This document shows, piece by piece, positions 1 to 13,000 of a stretch of 64,000 bases of DNA. Source of the DNA: Panulirus ornatus. Taxonomy: Eukaryota; Arthropoda; Malacostraca; Decapoda; Palinuridae. Every line of letters starts with the position of its first letter. The stretch's first letter is position 1. The stretch is from NCBI RefSeq assembly GCF_036320965.1, contig NC_092239.1:5770320-5834319 (forward strand), read 5' to 3'. The notes under the pieces are model-generated. The model did no database searches. It was not told the DNA's origin and was given only the letters and a program-made list of their open reading frames with translations. Position numbers and translations under genes: made by a program.

Positions 1-770
1 AGGCAGAAGCAAATATTATGGTATACAAGTCTCTGGAAATTAAGAAGCTTTTTTCCCTTATGAATAACTCGTAGCACGACACATGCAGCGCAGGTTGAAA
101 TTTTTCATAGATAAATGTTGACCAGACACATATATCACGGTATATAAGTCTAGAAATGAATGAACTTTTCCTTATATCTAACTCGTAGCGAGACCTTAGG
201 CAACGTATGTGCTATCATGTCCTTCAGGGAGGCGTGTAGCAGGGTATCGTGACTTCCATCTGTTGTGTAACAAGGACATTGATCTCGTCCATCTTAAAGA
301 GAGCTTGTAAATATACCCCTCTTCCTCTTAATGCGTGTCCTTATGCTGTGAGATACATGTTTTCTTTTAGAGCTAATGTCGCATGAGATATTGCCGAGAG
401 ACATGAAAGATTTGATATATCTTGTTACGGATGCGGTGTCTGTAGTGGGCTTGCAGTTGACGTGGTATATATGTGGTGGCATGTGTGTTTGGTTTGTGGC
501 ATATGTGATGGGTTTAAAGCATATGTGGTGTGTTTATAGGAGCTGTGGTGGGTATGTGACAGGTTTTATAGGCTTGTGCTTTTATCTGATCTTGTTGACA
601 TATGATGGTCATGCTATACAAAATCTAAGGTATTTTGTTTCGCGGTAAAGTTTTTGCCAGGAGGAGCGGTGCGTACATGGACTTCATGGCGACGGAAGAT
701 GCAGAAAACAGGTGGAGCCAGGCTGTACGAGGTATGCCCAGTCACCAAGAGATGAAATAAACAGCAATAG

Positions 771-802
<32 letters not shown>

Positions 803-3099
803 CGCGGGAAGAGGGACTTTGTGATGGTGGCAGGTCTAGTGGTAGGTCCGTGGCCTGGTGTGGAGGCTTCAAGGACAAAAGGACAACCATACAGTTTCCT
901 TGGGAATCATAGCTACGTTCCGTGGCGGCGAGAGTTGCCAGCGATTTCCCCTCATTGTCCAGTGATTATATTCTTATTGGACTCCTGCATCCATACCTGA
1001 GATTGATGGCGCTCTCTTCGATAGTGTTGGTGCATTAAAGGGAGCAAAGTCAAACTAAAACCATATGTAGAATATATGTATCAGTACGAACTCTCCATGA
1101 GCTCCGTATCTTATAACAACTTTGTTGTCCATGTTTTTTCGCCATCGTAAATTTTCGCGTTTGTAAGACTTTCGTAGTTATTTTTCAATATGTGGACAAC
1201 CGTGTTTGGTAGTATACGTCACCACAGTGTAGTGACAATACGACCGTTTAGTCGGTGGATGTTCCTTTGCAAGAGTGGTTATGAGTTCTTTAGGTTTTTG
1301 TATGGGTCTAGCATAATTGGGTTCCGGCGGTACTGTTCAAGGTTCGTCATTCATTCAGTCTCCCAGGAATTAAGCTGGCAGTTCAGATATCTTTCCTGTT
1401 CCCCATGAAGGGAGAATATGTATAGTGTTTGTGTGTGTGTGTTCCTAATTTCATTTCTAAAGGAATTGTAAGAAAACACCGTAACTAATCCTCAAGAAAA
1501 ATGCTAATTTGCCTCAAAACATATGGTATTTATTGTTTATGTGTATGTTAAGGTTTTAGAATGATCCTCTTGCAGTCTTTTTAAGGGAGAGTGATATACG
1601 ACAGAATACACGAGATGATGTATTTGTTAGTCATGTTAGTTCTACAGTTACCTCAGTAGATGGTAGCCTCATTTTTCCTTCCAGAGAAAGACGAAGATAA
1701 CTCCGTAACATGGAAGTGAATTAAAGTTAAAAAACTACTGGAAAATAACCTGTTTTATCCCAGCCCAACAAAACCCGCCAAAACTAATCCAGTTACGTGA
1801 CACATGCGAGCTAGATTATTCACGTTGGTGTCGACATTTTCTTATGATCGTATTTTCCAGTTTTGTTCATTTCGTGGGCGAAAGGAGGTTTAAGAGAATT
1901 TGTCCTTCCTGTAGACGGTCTTGCACTGCCACCGGCTCGCCAAATCTCAAAGTCGCAGGAGAAACTTTGCCTGCCCCTCAGTACATTGTACTTGCTAGTA
2001 ACACACAAATAAAGACCGTATACATGGTTCATATAATTTGTTAGTCTTAGTAGGAGAAAAGAGACTACAAATTTCTAACCTCAGTCTCAGTTTTCTCAAG
2101 TGATCAGAATATGAATGGTGTTGGATCTGTAATGATGCCCCGTAAAATGATAAAGTATCAGTACTTCAAAGAACTTTAGAACTATTGCCTCGTCAATCAA
2201 AAGAAAGGCAGCCTGCCAAAACTGGATCAATCGGTGCGCAAGAAATTTACCAATAGACTCGACAGACTCGCAAACATTCAACGTGCACTGGTTGTAGAAA
2301 TGACATATGATAACGAATTCTGGTATCACACCTTTTGTCGCTGTATCAGTCGAATTCAGCACAACAGAGCTGCCACTGGAATCTCACTTCTTATTCCAGG
2401 GATAACTTCAGGAGAACGAAGCCCTCCACCGCCCCAGGTTTGACATTCTATTCGATACTGTAGCCTCGACAATAATATGCAACTGCACTGAGATCATTCT
2501 CTGTCGGACCATCCACTCAACGCACAGCAATTGTCAATTATTTGTTCTAGTCTAGTCCTAGGCATGAACTGTTATTCATGTGATCAGTATTCTAAACTGT
2601 ATCCCATCCTTTACCAATATTATAATTTCTCTGTTTGCCAGATGTATCTCATGATTTTGCCCATGACCACATTTTCAAATAAAAATAAAAAAAACTACAA
2701 CTTTTAAACTTAATGTTGTGTAGATAGACCTACACCTGGTGTTATCTCAAAAGGGTCCCGTTCTCTTGATAAGCCTGCAAGTCATCACGTCCATTCAGCC
2801 TTGTTACGCTTGCTAACACATCCTTTCTCACCGTCTGCCGCTTCCTTGCCATCTCTCGCCACTTTCACTCTCCACCACTTCCTCTCACCATCGTCACCCA
2901 ACGGACCGCTGATCCTCACTCTGGAGGATCAAATCAAATGCCTCAGTGGGTACTTATGTAATTTTCTTAACTTCCTAGCTGGTGTGTTGATGTGTGAACT
3001 AACGACTCCGGAACTCGGTAATACATCACATGGAAAGATTAGACAGCCACAGACCTAGCGCACCACCGCTGTAAGACAAAACCAGAGACGCGGCGGAAC
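1..3099. other. No gene recognised
   Basis: No exon with family similarity and no long frame. Contains the (CA)n run. The short frames seen have no conserved motif. Confidence 0.6.
772..801 (+). repeat. (CA)n microsatellite
   Basis: Fifteen CA units. The Cys/Val and His/Thr frames across it are artefacts. Confidence 0.97.
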
Positions 3100-3910
3100 T
3101 CGCTTATGGCAGTGAAAGAATTTATTATTAAGCCACAAGCGAGTCTGTCGTTCCTCAAGGGCTGCGTAAGGAGCCACAACTTAGCCCATCACACCTCAGG
3201 GATTGTTTACAGAGCCACAATTATCCCATTGTATCGTGCAGACTAGGTAGATATAGATCCTAAACCCTCGTATTGTGGGAATGGTTATAGAGATGCACGT
3301 TAAGCCTAGCATGTTCACTCCCAATAGCTTAAGAGATAGCTGTTGCCCTGTCGGAACTCGATATGAATTCCGTCCATATCCAGTCGCACTCTGAGACTAG
3401 TTATACAGGTTATACGAAGCTCATGATGTACAAAGCCTTGGTTATTCGAAGCTTGTGGATATACAAAGCCTAGGGGTTCATTTGGGGATTAGTTATATTA
3501 TCGATACAGACTAACTAGCGGTTTAGGGTCTGGTGGTAATAGACACGGCCTAGTATATCACAGTGTTGGGAATGAACGTAAACATGTTATTATATGAATC
3601 ATTTGCAGAGACGTAGAACATCACATTCTGGGGACCAGATATGAAGCTTAATCCAGCTCATTAAGATATGAATTTGTGAAAGAACCACAGTATAAACCAT
3701 TAGACTCTGGGGGAACTGCACCGCAGCCCATTTTTGGGACTAATTACAGTGCCATTACATTGTATGTTTCACTGTAGGGAATAGTTGTAGCATAATCAGT
3801 ACATCAGACGGCCGGGACTGTGTAGAGAGACTTTATCGACTTATCTACTGTGGGAACCAACTGGAAACCTACAGTTTATCTTTCCACCACACTCTGAAGA
3901 CAGGTTGGAA
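3100..3910 (+). repeat. Degenerate tandem array, about 40-base unit
   Basis: Units start with a GAGCCACA-like core followed by a TTAGCCC-like segment, then GGGA-TTGTTTACA. Examples lie at about 3172, 3213, 3252, 3289 and 3331, with later weaker units (for example GGGACTAATTACAGTGCCAT near 3737). Spacing is 37-42 bases and each unit differs. No protein frame. Confidence 0.6.
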
Positions 3911-6040
3911 AGTCAGTTTAAAATTAGTCATTCATTTTTGGGTACACAAATTGCGTCTTCTGAAGGGTTCTCGTAAGATGGTCCATAGTGAAATTGCTCA
4001 GATTATATCGAACCAAAGGAATTTCATTGTGATTCTTTTAAAGAAAAATAGTTTCACTTTATTGTGTGACATTCTTCTCAGTTAGAATATCGAGGCATTT
4101 CGTAAAGTGATTACAAATAATTTCAATATTTTCTGATTACTAGGAGTCATCAGATAATGCAGCTATTAGTTTTAGCATAATACCAATGACAGTATTCGAA
4201 CAGATGTGACCTGTTTATCTGTTTCAAAGCAAGTGTCGTGTCTAGTCAGATAGTAATGTTTTGACTGGTCGTGTTTTGTGTGCTGTCTCGCTCTCCTGGC
4301 TTATCCAGTCAGGAAGATACCGCTGAAGTGAGAATCATCAGCGGAAGTCAGCATGGCAGAGCGGCTCCCACGACGTGGTCAGGGGCCTCCTTCTGTCACT
4401 AAGAAATTAGTCACGGCTCCAGTCATGGCTGATGACAGCGGCAGGAAGTGCGCAGAAGCGGCCAAGTGCCTCACACAGAGACTTTCATCTTCGCAAGCAG
4501 TATGCATCTCCATCAACTTCACCGCTAGTCGTTGGTTATACGCAACTTTACAATTACCTCAAAAACTACATATAAAACGCGAATCGATGACAATAACTCA
4601 GCTTGCTTTAGTATTGTTGATATAGTCTACATTACAATTTCTACTGCGGTTTACTGTTGTTGCCATTGCACATCATCTAATGTGCAGTCTGGATTGTTTG
4701 ACCATAAGATGACCAGCCAAAGATATCAATGTCAGATTGATTATGCTTGGAGAGATATAGTAGAAGAGAGAGTTCAGCTAAGTGGGATGAAGTGAAAGTA
4801 AGGCTCTGAGTGTAGTTATGTATTGTTCTTCCATTTAGATTACTGGTGGGAAAGTGGAATCGAATGAGGTGAAAATTAGATTGTGATGGGTGATGTCTCA
4901 AGGAAATAGCTCTTACAATTGCGCTGAAATTACCCTCTAGGGTTCGAATGTTATGTGGATAAGGTAAATCATGTTGCATGTTGAGTATGATAATGTTGGC
5001 GAGATGTAGTTGGTAGGAAACCGTACCTGTTTCAATCTATTGTTTGGAGATATTGCTGAGAATGTAAGATTGGAGAATTAGACTATAAGGTAATTAAAGC
5101 GAGGTTTTACGCTATATCGATGTAATGTTGAGACCATAAGATACGTCTGGTGTAATTGTTCAGTGTAGTGAAAAGCTCAACTGTGTTAGCTTTAGAAAGG
5201 TGAACTGTGTGATGATAAACAGTGATGTTTCATGGATTCCGTAAAAGTTGGCCGTTAGAAAAAATACTGATAATGAGAGCTGGTGTAAGAAAGGTATGTT
5301 AAAGAAAACACACAGAAGCTGAGAAAAGTTTTGCAGTAATAAGATTTAGTCTTACTTTCAAGCGATCTGTAAAGAGTATGTATCATTGCAGTAGTTCAAA
5401 CTGTTTTAGAGTTTGTAAATCATCATTATGTACCACAATACATTTTGTCTCACACAACCTTTATTTCTCACAGAAATAAGTTTGCTAAATTGACAACAAT
5501 ATGTTTCTTTGCAAGACGCACATAGGATAATACAGTACCCTCGACTTTGGAAATACAGATTCTCAACCGGTAAGTTGCGAACAAGTGGACATGAACAGAA
5601 ACTGTGACTCTGTAGTTAGCGACTTAAGATATACAGGTAAATAGTAACTTGTAAACTAAGAATCTTGTCTTAGTTGTCCTAAAGTGTTAATGATGTGGAA
5701 ATGAATGCTGGTAAATGTTAGGGCAACTCCTTAGTCTGCCGTCACCGAGGCGGCCAATGGAAACCAGATCCCTCCTCGGTTCACATTAACTTCCTTGGGC
5801 AATTGGAGCACGTACGCTCACCATTTTACGCTAAACGAAGTCAGACTAGCGACCATGAAGGATCACTCCTCCTTACCAAAGACCGGTGAACCACATCCCA
5901 CAACTTGCACTCTCTTGTAACAAACTTATTTTTGAACTTCCTTATTGCCTTTACCTTGAAGAGTACATCAATGTCGGTGAACCTGTGGCAGGGTTACACA
6001 CCTACCTCGTTGTTTAACAAGCATATTTTTTTGTTTCAGA
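3911..6040. other. No gene recognised apart from the possible exon at 4353
   Basis: AT-rich apart from 5715-5915, which is richer in GC (CTGCCGTCACCGAGGCGGCC). That could be promoter or 5' UTR of the receptor gene, but no motif proves it. Confidence 0.5.
4353..4500 (+). other. Possible unassigned 5' coding exon
   Basis: An ATG in a fair context (GTCAGCATGG) opens MAERLPRRGQGPPSVTKKLV, TAPVMADDSG and CAEAAKCLTQRL. The segment is distinctly more GC-rich and codon-like than its surroundings. I see no good donor and recognise no family. It could be an upstream exon of the receptor locus, another gene, or chance. Confidence 0.25.
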
Positions 6041-6190
6041 ATAGGGATCCAGAAGCAATTTTAGTATCTTAGAATCAGAGTGGGAGGACAGAGACAATAG
6101 TAAAGTGTGGAAAGGTGTTTGATGAATAAAGCTTGGCTGCTATCGCTACTCGGAATTTACACATTAAATGTACTGCTACTAACAGGCAGG
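6041..6190 (+). CDS. Receptor exon 1 (5' UTR end, start codon, signal peptide); tentative
   Basis: A good acceptor (TTTTTTTGTTTCAG) ends at 6040. The ATG at 6122 is the first Met after an in-frame TAA at 6101 and opens MNKAWLLSLLGIYTLNVLLL, a textbook signal peptide. Splicing at 6190/6191 (AGG|GTGATT) keeps phase 0 into the next exon. The donor is weak, so the exon end is uncertain. Confidence 0.5.
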
Positions 6191-6977
6191 GTGATTGCCA
6201 CAGTTTGGATCAGTCGCTGGTTGAATATTTGGCCTGCAGCGCCTGTCAACTACAATTTCATTTTACTTTTTTCATTTCTTGTAAATCCTGCCATATCACA
6301 AAATAGCCTTAAAGTTATAGCATTACAGGTTTTCATTACCGGTGACGACCTATTATAAAAAAATAACCACATTGCAGAGAGTGGTTTTATGAGTGCCTTT
6401 GCTTTATGAATGTTTATATAGAGTCCTCATACTACTGTTTCACCCGCAGAGTTTTCTCCTTATGATGACTGCTACCCTGAGAGGTGTGAAGTCCTCGGTA
6501 GATCCACCTCCGCTGGTTCTGCAGGGAGATGTTATTATTGGTGAGTACATATGGCTCTTGGTCCAGCAACGCCTCGTATTAACTTGGTTCCTCTTATAAA
6601 CAAATAATTAATGACGACTTTAGCATATGGGTGAGGGGAATAATGTATCTTCTCCCATAATTCCTGCCACTTTACTGAAATACTTGCTTTATTTTAGGTA
6701 TAGTAGCAGACTTGCACGGCCGTGAGGTTTCCTCTGGGAACTGTGGTGCAGTAGGCGTGCGTGCGGTGGAGCAAGTTGGTGCCGCAGAGTGGGCCCTCGA
6801 TACCATCAATAACCAGTCACAGCATGACTACACCATTGGTATGACAAATGATAACCGTCTATGACTCCTGCCGTAGGATTTGTGAGTTTTTCCTGAGCAA
6901 AGTAATATGTCGAACCTATGAACAGTTATAACCCTGACCTGTTGGTTTGTAGCTTTTTTTCAGTTTTGAATGTGTAC

Positions 6978-7070
<93 letters not shown>

Positions 7071-10000
7071 GCCATTTCCCGCGTTAACGAGGTAGCGTTA
7101 AGACCAGAGGACTGAGCCTCAGGGAATATCCTCTTCCGCCCACCCCTTTTTTTTTTTTTTTTTTGAAAAGTGAAAAAAGAAAAATGGGAAAGAGACGACT
7201 TTTTTTTGGAAGAATTTGTGACAGGAGAGAGTGCTTTGCGGCATTCATGGATCGGGAGAAAACGTATTTTGAGGCTGACTTCCTGTCAGCCTCAAAATAC
7301 GTTTAAGGGGCAACAAATGTATGTTGTAAACAGAAAGTTATTAAAAGCAGTGAAGATTCCCCAGCCCACCCGAAGAGTACAGCATGAATGCAGTTATAAG
7401 AAGAGGAGTGTGAGAGGATATTGGTGGTGAATTTCCGTCGAGGATGTGTGATGTCAGCATAGGTATTCAGTATGTTAAAAGGCGAGGTAGTAACGTATGT
7501 CTTGATTGAGAAACAGGACTACGTTAGGCTGCGGATCTTAGGCATAGGAGGTGAATCAGTTACTGCAGTTGACTTGACTCTGAAAGCAAGACTTCCTTTC
7601 TACTTGCACACATGCCTTACACCTGTGGTAAAATCTCATTGCAATTAGTAACATTGCATTTAACCCATATGCTCTTAGTACCTTCTAAAATGTCTCTCTG
7701 TCAACGCTATCATACACTTTCTCCAAATCCCTAAATCCAGTCTCTTTTTCCCACTACTTGCAAATTTTTCAAGGCAGACCTTTGATATGCATCCTTCACC
7801 TTAATGAAACTGCACTAATCCTCCCAGTTATGTGTTCTGTCCATGCTACCACCCTTTCACTCAACAGTGATCATAATATCATAATAATGATGGCAGTTAT
7901 TGTAAATACCACCGTCCTTTCTCTCCCTATGATTCATTTATGTGATTTTTTAACCCCAAAAACATATTATCTGACAATGATATTGCAAAGGTTGTTGCTA
8001 AGGCAGCCAAATTTTTAACCAAAACCAGTAGAATTGCTCCAAATACCACAACACTTTCCAGTAATACCAAATTCATTTCTGACAGGAATGGATATGCCAG
8101 CAGCACTAAATTCAACCTTCATTTAATGATCAAGGGTTAACAAACTGATGATAAGAATTTGCAGATATTTGCTTTAAGAAATAACTGACATTTGAAGTGA
8201 TGTTCCTTCAGAATTCACTGTATCCACAGGTTTTTTATTTTCTAGAAATATACTTCAATATGTCATTTACATTTAATTGCAGGTTGAAAAAAAAAGTCTT
8301 GATACTGTAGTACAGTATATCTGCTTTTCTTCCTTTTGATAAGTGATATTGGGCCAAAGAGATCCCTATCTAAAAGTACTTCTTATGCCCATGTTTATGA
8401 AGCACTTTTTGAAAAAGAATTTTGTGTATTTGTCTTTTGTCATGTATACTGTTCCGATGTACATGAAGTGAACCAAGTTATTATTGGAATTTGCGAGTTG
8501 TGGGAGTAATTTTTGCAGAATTAGGGACTCCATACTCCAAGTTACAGGCTGGTAAAGTGCACGGATGTCCCAGTTTCCTGGAACTACAGGATGGTAAAGT
8601 GCACGGATGCCCCAGTTTCCTGGAAATTAATTGCAAAATCACTGTACTGAATATGTGAGTGTGTATATCCTTTTTCTTTTTGATTAAAGTCACCTTTCTG
8701 TTTACAAAATTATAATGATGTACAGGTAGTTGTATTTGCATGTTTTTCCAGGTGTTCGAGTATATGATGCATGTGGGGATCCAGACATGGCCTTGCGGCA
8801 AACGCTTAGGCTTCTTCAAGACACTCAGCCACCACACCCTCCCCTACTTGGTATTTAGATGATTTCTTTTGTCGTTCTGAATTGCCATATCTTGACTTGT
8901 TACATAGTAATGAGAAGAAACATTTATGTGTGAAGATTCAATTAAATCGCTGTTTATTAGGCTTTAGAAAGAAAGTTTTGTGAATAGATTTGATATACAG
9001 TATTGCAATATTTTCATTATATCTTTATCATGTGGGCTTCCATTGTGTATTAGTTGTTATTGCTGACCATGGTTATGCATGGACCTGCCTAGTTACAATC
9101 CTGAGTACAACATTTGGCTTATAGGCAACCCAGCCGTTCATCCTCCACTTGTAGCTGGTCAGTAAATGGGTACTTGGCTCAGGTTGGGGCCGGAACCATG
9201 CTCCCAGACAAATAAAAGTCACACTCGACTGAATGTGTTCTAGACATCACCCATCACTACAACACTACAAACATTGTTTCAACATTTCAAGACCCTTCTT
9301 GCACACAATGCAACTACCATAAAGAAGATACTGATCACTTACTACTCAGTTACCCCTGCGCTTTCTGCATTTAGGCACACATGCATCGCAATGCTTTTTG
9401 ACCTGTGGTCCTCACCTTCTTAAGTGCTGCAGGAGTCTCATAGGGATAGAAGAGACTCCTGGGGCAGGAAAGTAAGGTAAAGCAAAGTTTATAGGGTATG
9501 AGGCCATTTCTTCTATTCTTAGTGCTACCTTACTCTTATGGGAAACAGCAAACAGACAAGTAGGAAAAGATTTTTTTCATACATGCTTGCTATTTCCCGC
9601 ATGAGCGAGGTATTGACGAGCAGATGACTGAGCCTTAGAGGGAAAACTCCTCACTTGTTTTCTTGCTCTGTTCCTTTTTTTTAGACAGTAATACAGGAAG
9701 GGAGAATTTCCAGCCATCCACTTCCACTTCTCTTAGTCTCCTGTGACACACAGTGTGTGTGTGTTTGTAGCATATAAGTTTGTCATCATCTTGACCATGT
9801 GATTTGAAGTTTTTGAATAATATGTCTCACCCAAAGTTGACAAGGTATTGATATAAAGCAATAAAATTTCCAAGCTGCTGTTTAAGGCTAGCATGCCTAA
9901 CACACTGCAAATGGTAATTTTTGTCTTGTTTGTGGTGACTTGACTTGCCTGATCATTCTTTGTGGTGAATATGTATAGAATGTAAAATACATTTTTTTGT

Positions 10001-13000
10001 TTATGTTTTTATATATAACTGATGAGCTTTTAGATTCATCTTGTGTTCTTCATGTAACAGCATTCCTCTCACGTCCAACATTTCGTTATCATTTTTTTCC
10101 TTACACTCCAACATTTGCTATTTTGCACTTACATAGAAAAATCCATTGTGTGTCCCCCAGTTAGTATTTTACTCTTCATATATTGAACTTTTTAATGAAT
10201 GTCACAAAGTACTTTTATGCCTTGTATAGCTCAAACTGATTGAAAGCAAAACAAGATCAGAAAAATGGCATAGATTACTGATAAATGAGGTTTTTAAATT
10301 GACTACAGCATTGATCAGTATCCTGTAAAAATAGATATGTGAAGTGAAATATGGCTGACTTGTTTTCCATAGGTGTTGTGGCCACTGGGTCTTCCAGAGT
10401 TGTATCAGGGACAGCCATACCATTACATGCCTTCAAGACACCAATCCTCATCACTGATGCCCGTGCTGCCCACACTGTTACTCCTGCTGATAATGTCTTT
10501 ACCACAGCACCACACCTCAGTGATCAGTTACAGGTTGGTTTCTTGTAGGCAGAATTGACCTTCTTACATAACTGAAGAAAATGATTCCTTCTAACCTCAC
10601 ACATGTACATATAATGTAGTGTACTGTGCTGTGGTATATACAGTACTGTTTTCACATACATTATGTCTATCTGTTATTGCATCATAAGTTTTCTTGGTCC
10701 AGAAGGTACCTCATTTTATAAATAAAGTATTCTTTGTGGAAAACATTAATTGATACAGTACTGTATTATGTTATCTGTCAGTTTCTGCAACAAATGCTAT
10801 TGAGTGATTTATACTTGTTGCAGAGTGACTCATTATCAATTATTATACAGGTTCTCTATGCTTGATTATTGTTTCATTCTAAGAAATTCTGTTTTAAAGT
10901 AGTTAAGACATTAGGGAACTGGTTCATTTCAGATATTGTTTGATCTAGTGTAAGTTTGCCATGATTATTTGATATGGTCCATAGTTACATTTTCAAACTT
11001 GGTGTACTCTGCTGTACTATGCCCCCAGATGCCAGTTGCCATGTGGTGAGATTCATTCTCACAAGCTGTTGTTTTGATACAGTGAGTGACCCATGTTAGC
11101 AACACAAGCTCTGTTCCCTCATTTTAACAATTTGTAGTACTTCACCCAGACAAAATGAGTTCTAAACATGCCATGAGTTAAAGGAATGTGGTGGTGTAAG
11201 ACCATGAAGAGAATTAGTTTAGAAACAAAATTCAATGTTTTACACTGCTTTAGGTGAGTGAGAAGACAAGTTCTGTAGCCAAATCTCTAAACCTAGTACT
11301 TTCAAGTGTCTAAGACCCTTAGAGTAAGTTAAACCCCAGCACAAACCCACTTCCCAGAACTTTTTTTGTGATAGATTGACCTAACCTATTGTGTCTCCCA
11401 CTAACACCCATGCTTCATTATACTTTATCTCTAAGCCTTGATATGCATCCTTCTCAGTTATTTTTGGTAAATTTTCATACTGTACTATATTCAGGATATA
11501 AATCTTACATTTTTTTGTATTATTTATTTTGTTTTGAATTACATCCCGGTACAAATATCAGTCATTTAAACAAGCAGCAAGACAGATCATGAAGACTGAC
11601 TTCCTCTTATTACTATGTCTACCACCCTTGCATACATTACCTATATTTCAAATGTTTTATGGTCATATTGTTGTATTAAAGCTGCTTCATGGCTAACTCT
11701 GTACATTAAGAATGTAATGTTATCATATAAGCAACAAATGACAAAAAATTTTCCTTGAAACACATCTCAGATTATGTAATAAAAGTGTATAGGAAAACTT
11801 TATTTGCTTAGCTTAAGTTTTCTCATTGGAGCATCTTCTGGTACAGTTTCTTCTATCTTAAGGAGGGAATGCTTTTATTTGATTGAAAATGCAAAACCTA
11901 ACATATCTATGTAATGGATTAACATTAATCATACACAGATCTGTCATTTATGTAATAAAATATGTTTTCTAAAAAGCAGGAGCCAGGTGAGGATATTTCC
12001 TCTAATCCTTAATTGTCTCATTCTGATTGCTTCACTAGCATGGAAATTAGAGAAAAAGTACAAAAAAGATAAAAGTTATAAAATTTAGAAATTGGAATAT
12101 TACAAATGAAAAATCTGTTCCTTCTAGAAGTGTTTTCATATCACTAACTGTGAACCATCAAAATTTCCAGGCTGTCCTTGCTGCTGCTGTCCGTTTAGGT
12201 GGTGGAGTTATGGGCATCAATGTTGTGTCCAGCTGTAACCATGCATCCCAAGTATTACAAGAACGTGCATCAAGAGCTGGCCTCAGAATCATATACAGCT
12301 TACAAATTGAGAGTGAAATCAATTTAACGAGAGAGATCACACATTTCATTACTAGTAAAGTGGTAAGAGTAAATCTCTCAGGTCATATGATAAGGCATTT
12401 TTGTTAGGTCAGAAGAAAAAGGAGAAAATGACAATCATCACTGTCTCAACAGCAGTCATTGTATTTTAAGTATGTCATAGTATATATAAAATCAGAAACT
12501 GCATGTTTGTTTCTGGTAAAGGCTCTCATTCAGTAATTATCACTATATGATTACTTCCATGCTTCAGTTTTGTTCAAGGATTTGTTATCAGTTTTGAGAC
12601 TCATAACAGTTTACAAATAAGGATTTTCTGTGTATCTCCTCTCATTCTTGATAACTCTTCAATTGTGCTAACTCACTTATTATGTCATTTTTTTTTTTTT
12701 TTCTCAGATGTTATGGTTTTTATAAAGACATTTGACAGAAGTACACTGACAAAAAAGTAACTGCATTATTTTCAGAGAGGGAAAAGTCCCCTATAATGAT
12801 GTTCTTTTATATCTTGATAGAGACGTTTAGTGATTCTGATTATTATGTGCAATAGATTGTAAATCAATTCACACTTTGATATCTGCCCTTGATAAAATCC
12901 AAGGGGCATTCATTTCTGTAATCATAGTAATTTCATTATTATCTTCCTTTTCAGAATCTTGGTGGAGTGGTGATAGTGCTATTAAGTACTAGTGAACTAA

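Noticed and set aside
614..912. Cys-Val and His-Thr repeat frames
   Set aside because: Translation of the (CA)n microsatellite.
6918..7115. Frame reading Tyr-Ile repeats
   Set aside because: Translation of the (AT)n microsatellite; the same applies to the minus-strand frame at 37883-38233.
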